A stretch of 7,110 nt of DNA from Candidatus Parcubacteria bacterium (lineage in GTDB: Bacteria; Patescibacteriota; Minisyncoccia; Phycocordibacterales; GCA-2747955). The position numbers and the translations under genes are program-made. The notes under the pieces were generated by a model, which ran no database searches, was not told the DNA's origin, and saw nothing but the letters and a program-made list of their open reading frames with translations. The DNA lies in contig JALUMP010000138.1 of NCBI GenBank assembly GCA_027039745.1, positions 1 through 7,110 of the forward strand, in the 5' to 3' direction. This document shows, piece by piece, positions 6,907-7,110 of the stretch. The first letter of the stretch is position 1. Each line of letters opens with the position of its first letter.

Positions 6907-7109
6907 CATTTTTCCTTAAAATCTCTTTCTAATTCTTTCAATCTAGTATAATTGCCATAATAATTTAAATTACTACTTTTATACAATAATAAAGATCTTT
7001 TGTATAACATTATTGCTCTCTTCATTTTGTTTTCAAAATCAAAAACTCTTGCTTTTACATAAATTGAATCTTTCATTGTCGGATTTAATAAAAAAGCTTT
7101 ATTATAATA
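6906..7109 (-). CDS. C-terminal tail of a TPR-like protein (5' part beyond right edge)
   Basis: The last 67 codons of an open frame entering from the right edge, ending in TGA at 6906-6908. That stop overlaps the upstream ATG of the prepilin gene as ATGA, so both belong to one operon. The sequence has helix-turn-helix spacing typical of tetratricopeptide repeats: A at position 5 followed by LNP (YYNKAFLLNP), YVKARV, then MKRAIMLYKRSLLLYK, and a charged terminal helix. TPR proteins act as scaffolds; in MSHA pilus loci the TPR protein MshN lies just before mshE. With only the tail visible, the MshN comparison rests on gene order, not on sequence. Confidence 0.65.
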   Translation of the reverse strand, partial: YYNKAFLLNPTMKDSIYVKARVFDFENKMKRAIMLYKRSLLLYKSSNLNYYGNYTRLKELERDFKEK

Positions 7110-7110
7110 T

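Overview
The window is very AT-rich, and every gene I can support is on the minus strand, so it reads from right to left. Three things suggest a Campylobacterota-type bacterium (for example the Arcobacter or Sulfurimonas lineages): A/T-rich wobble positions, TATAAT-like -10 boxes with T-rich stretches and no clear -35 box, and a compact overlapping gene layout. This assignment is inference from style and gene content; there is no rRNA or other marker here.

Right two thirds (about 7110 to 2496): part of a type IV pilus or type II secretion-like operon. In transcription order it holds the C-terminal tail of a TPR-like protein (cut by the window edge), a large prepilin-like protein, a GspE/PilB/MshE-family assembly ATPase, a GspF/PilC/MshG-family inner-membrane platform protein, and a second prepilin. 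The order TPR protein, ATPase, platform protein, pilin resembles the mshN-mshE-mshG-mshA part of MSHA pilus loci, with an extra prepilin between the TPR gene and the ATPase. The first two genes and the ATPase/platform pair are joined by stop/start overlaps. An 11-bp perfect hairpin follows the last pilin gene and probably marks the end of the operon.

Left third (about 2340 to 1): a separate transcription unit with its own likely promoter. It encodes a DndC-type sulfurtransferase (PP-loop ATP pyrophosphatase with a four-cysteine iron-sulfur motif) and, overlapping it, the first 350 codons of a DndD-type ATPase (Walker A, an FYDGE motif, coiled coil). The DndD gene runs off the left edge. This is the core of a DNA phosphorothioation system, in which sulfur replaces a non-bridging oxygen in the DNA backbone, usually as a self/non-self mark for defence. 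No dndB lies upstream of dndC; whether dndE, a cysteine desulfurase or a restriction module lies downstream cannot be seen.

The 191-bp gap between the two units (2305-2495) holds the hairpin, a set of three TTTGTAGA-type repeats and the dndC promoter region. It is the most structured non-coding DNA in the window. No stretch longer than 300 bases lacks a gene. I see no tRNA, rRNA, CRISPR array, insertion sequence or integrase.
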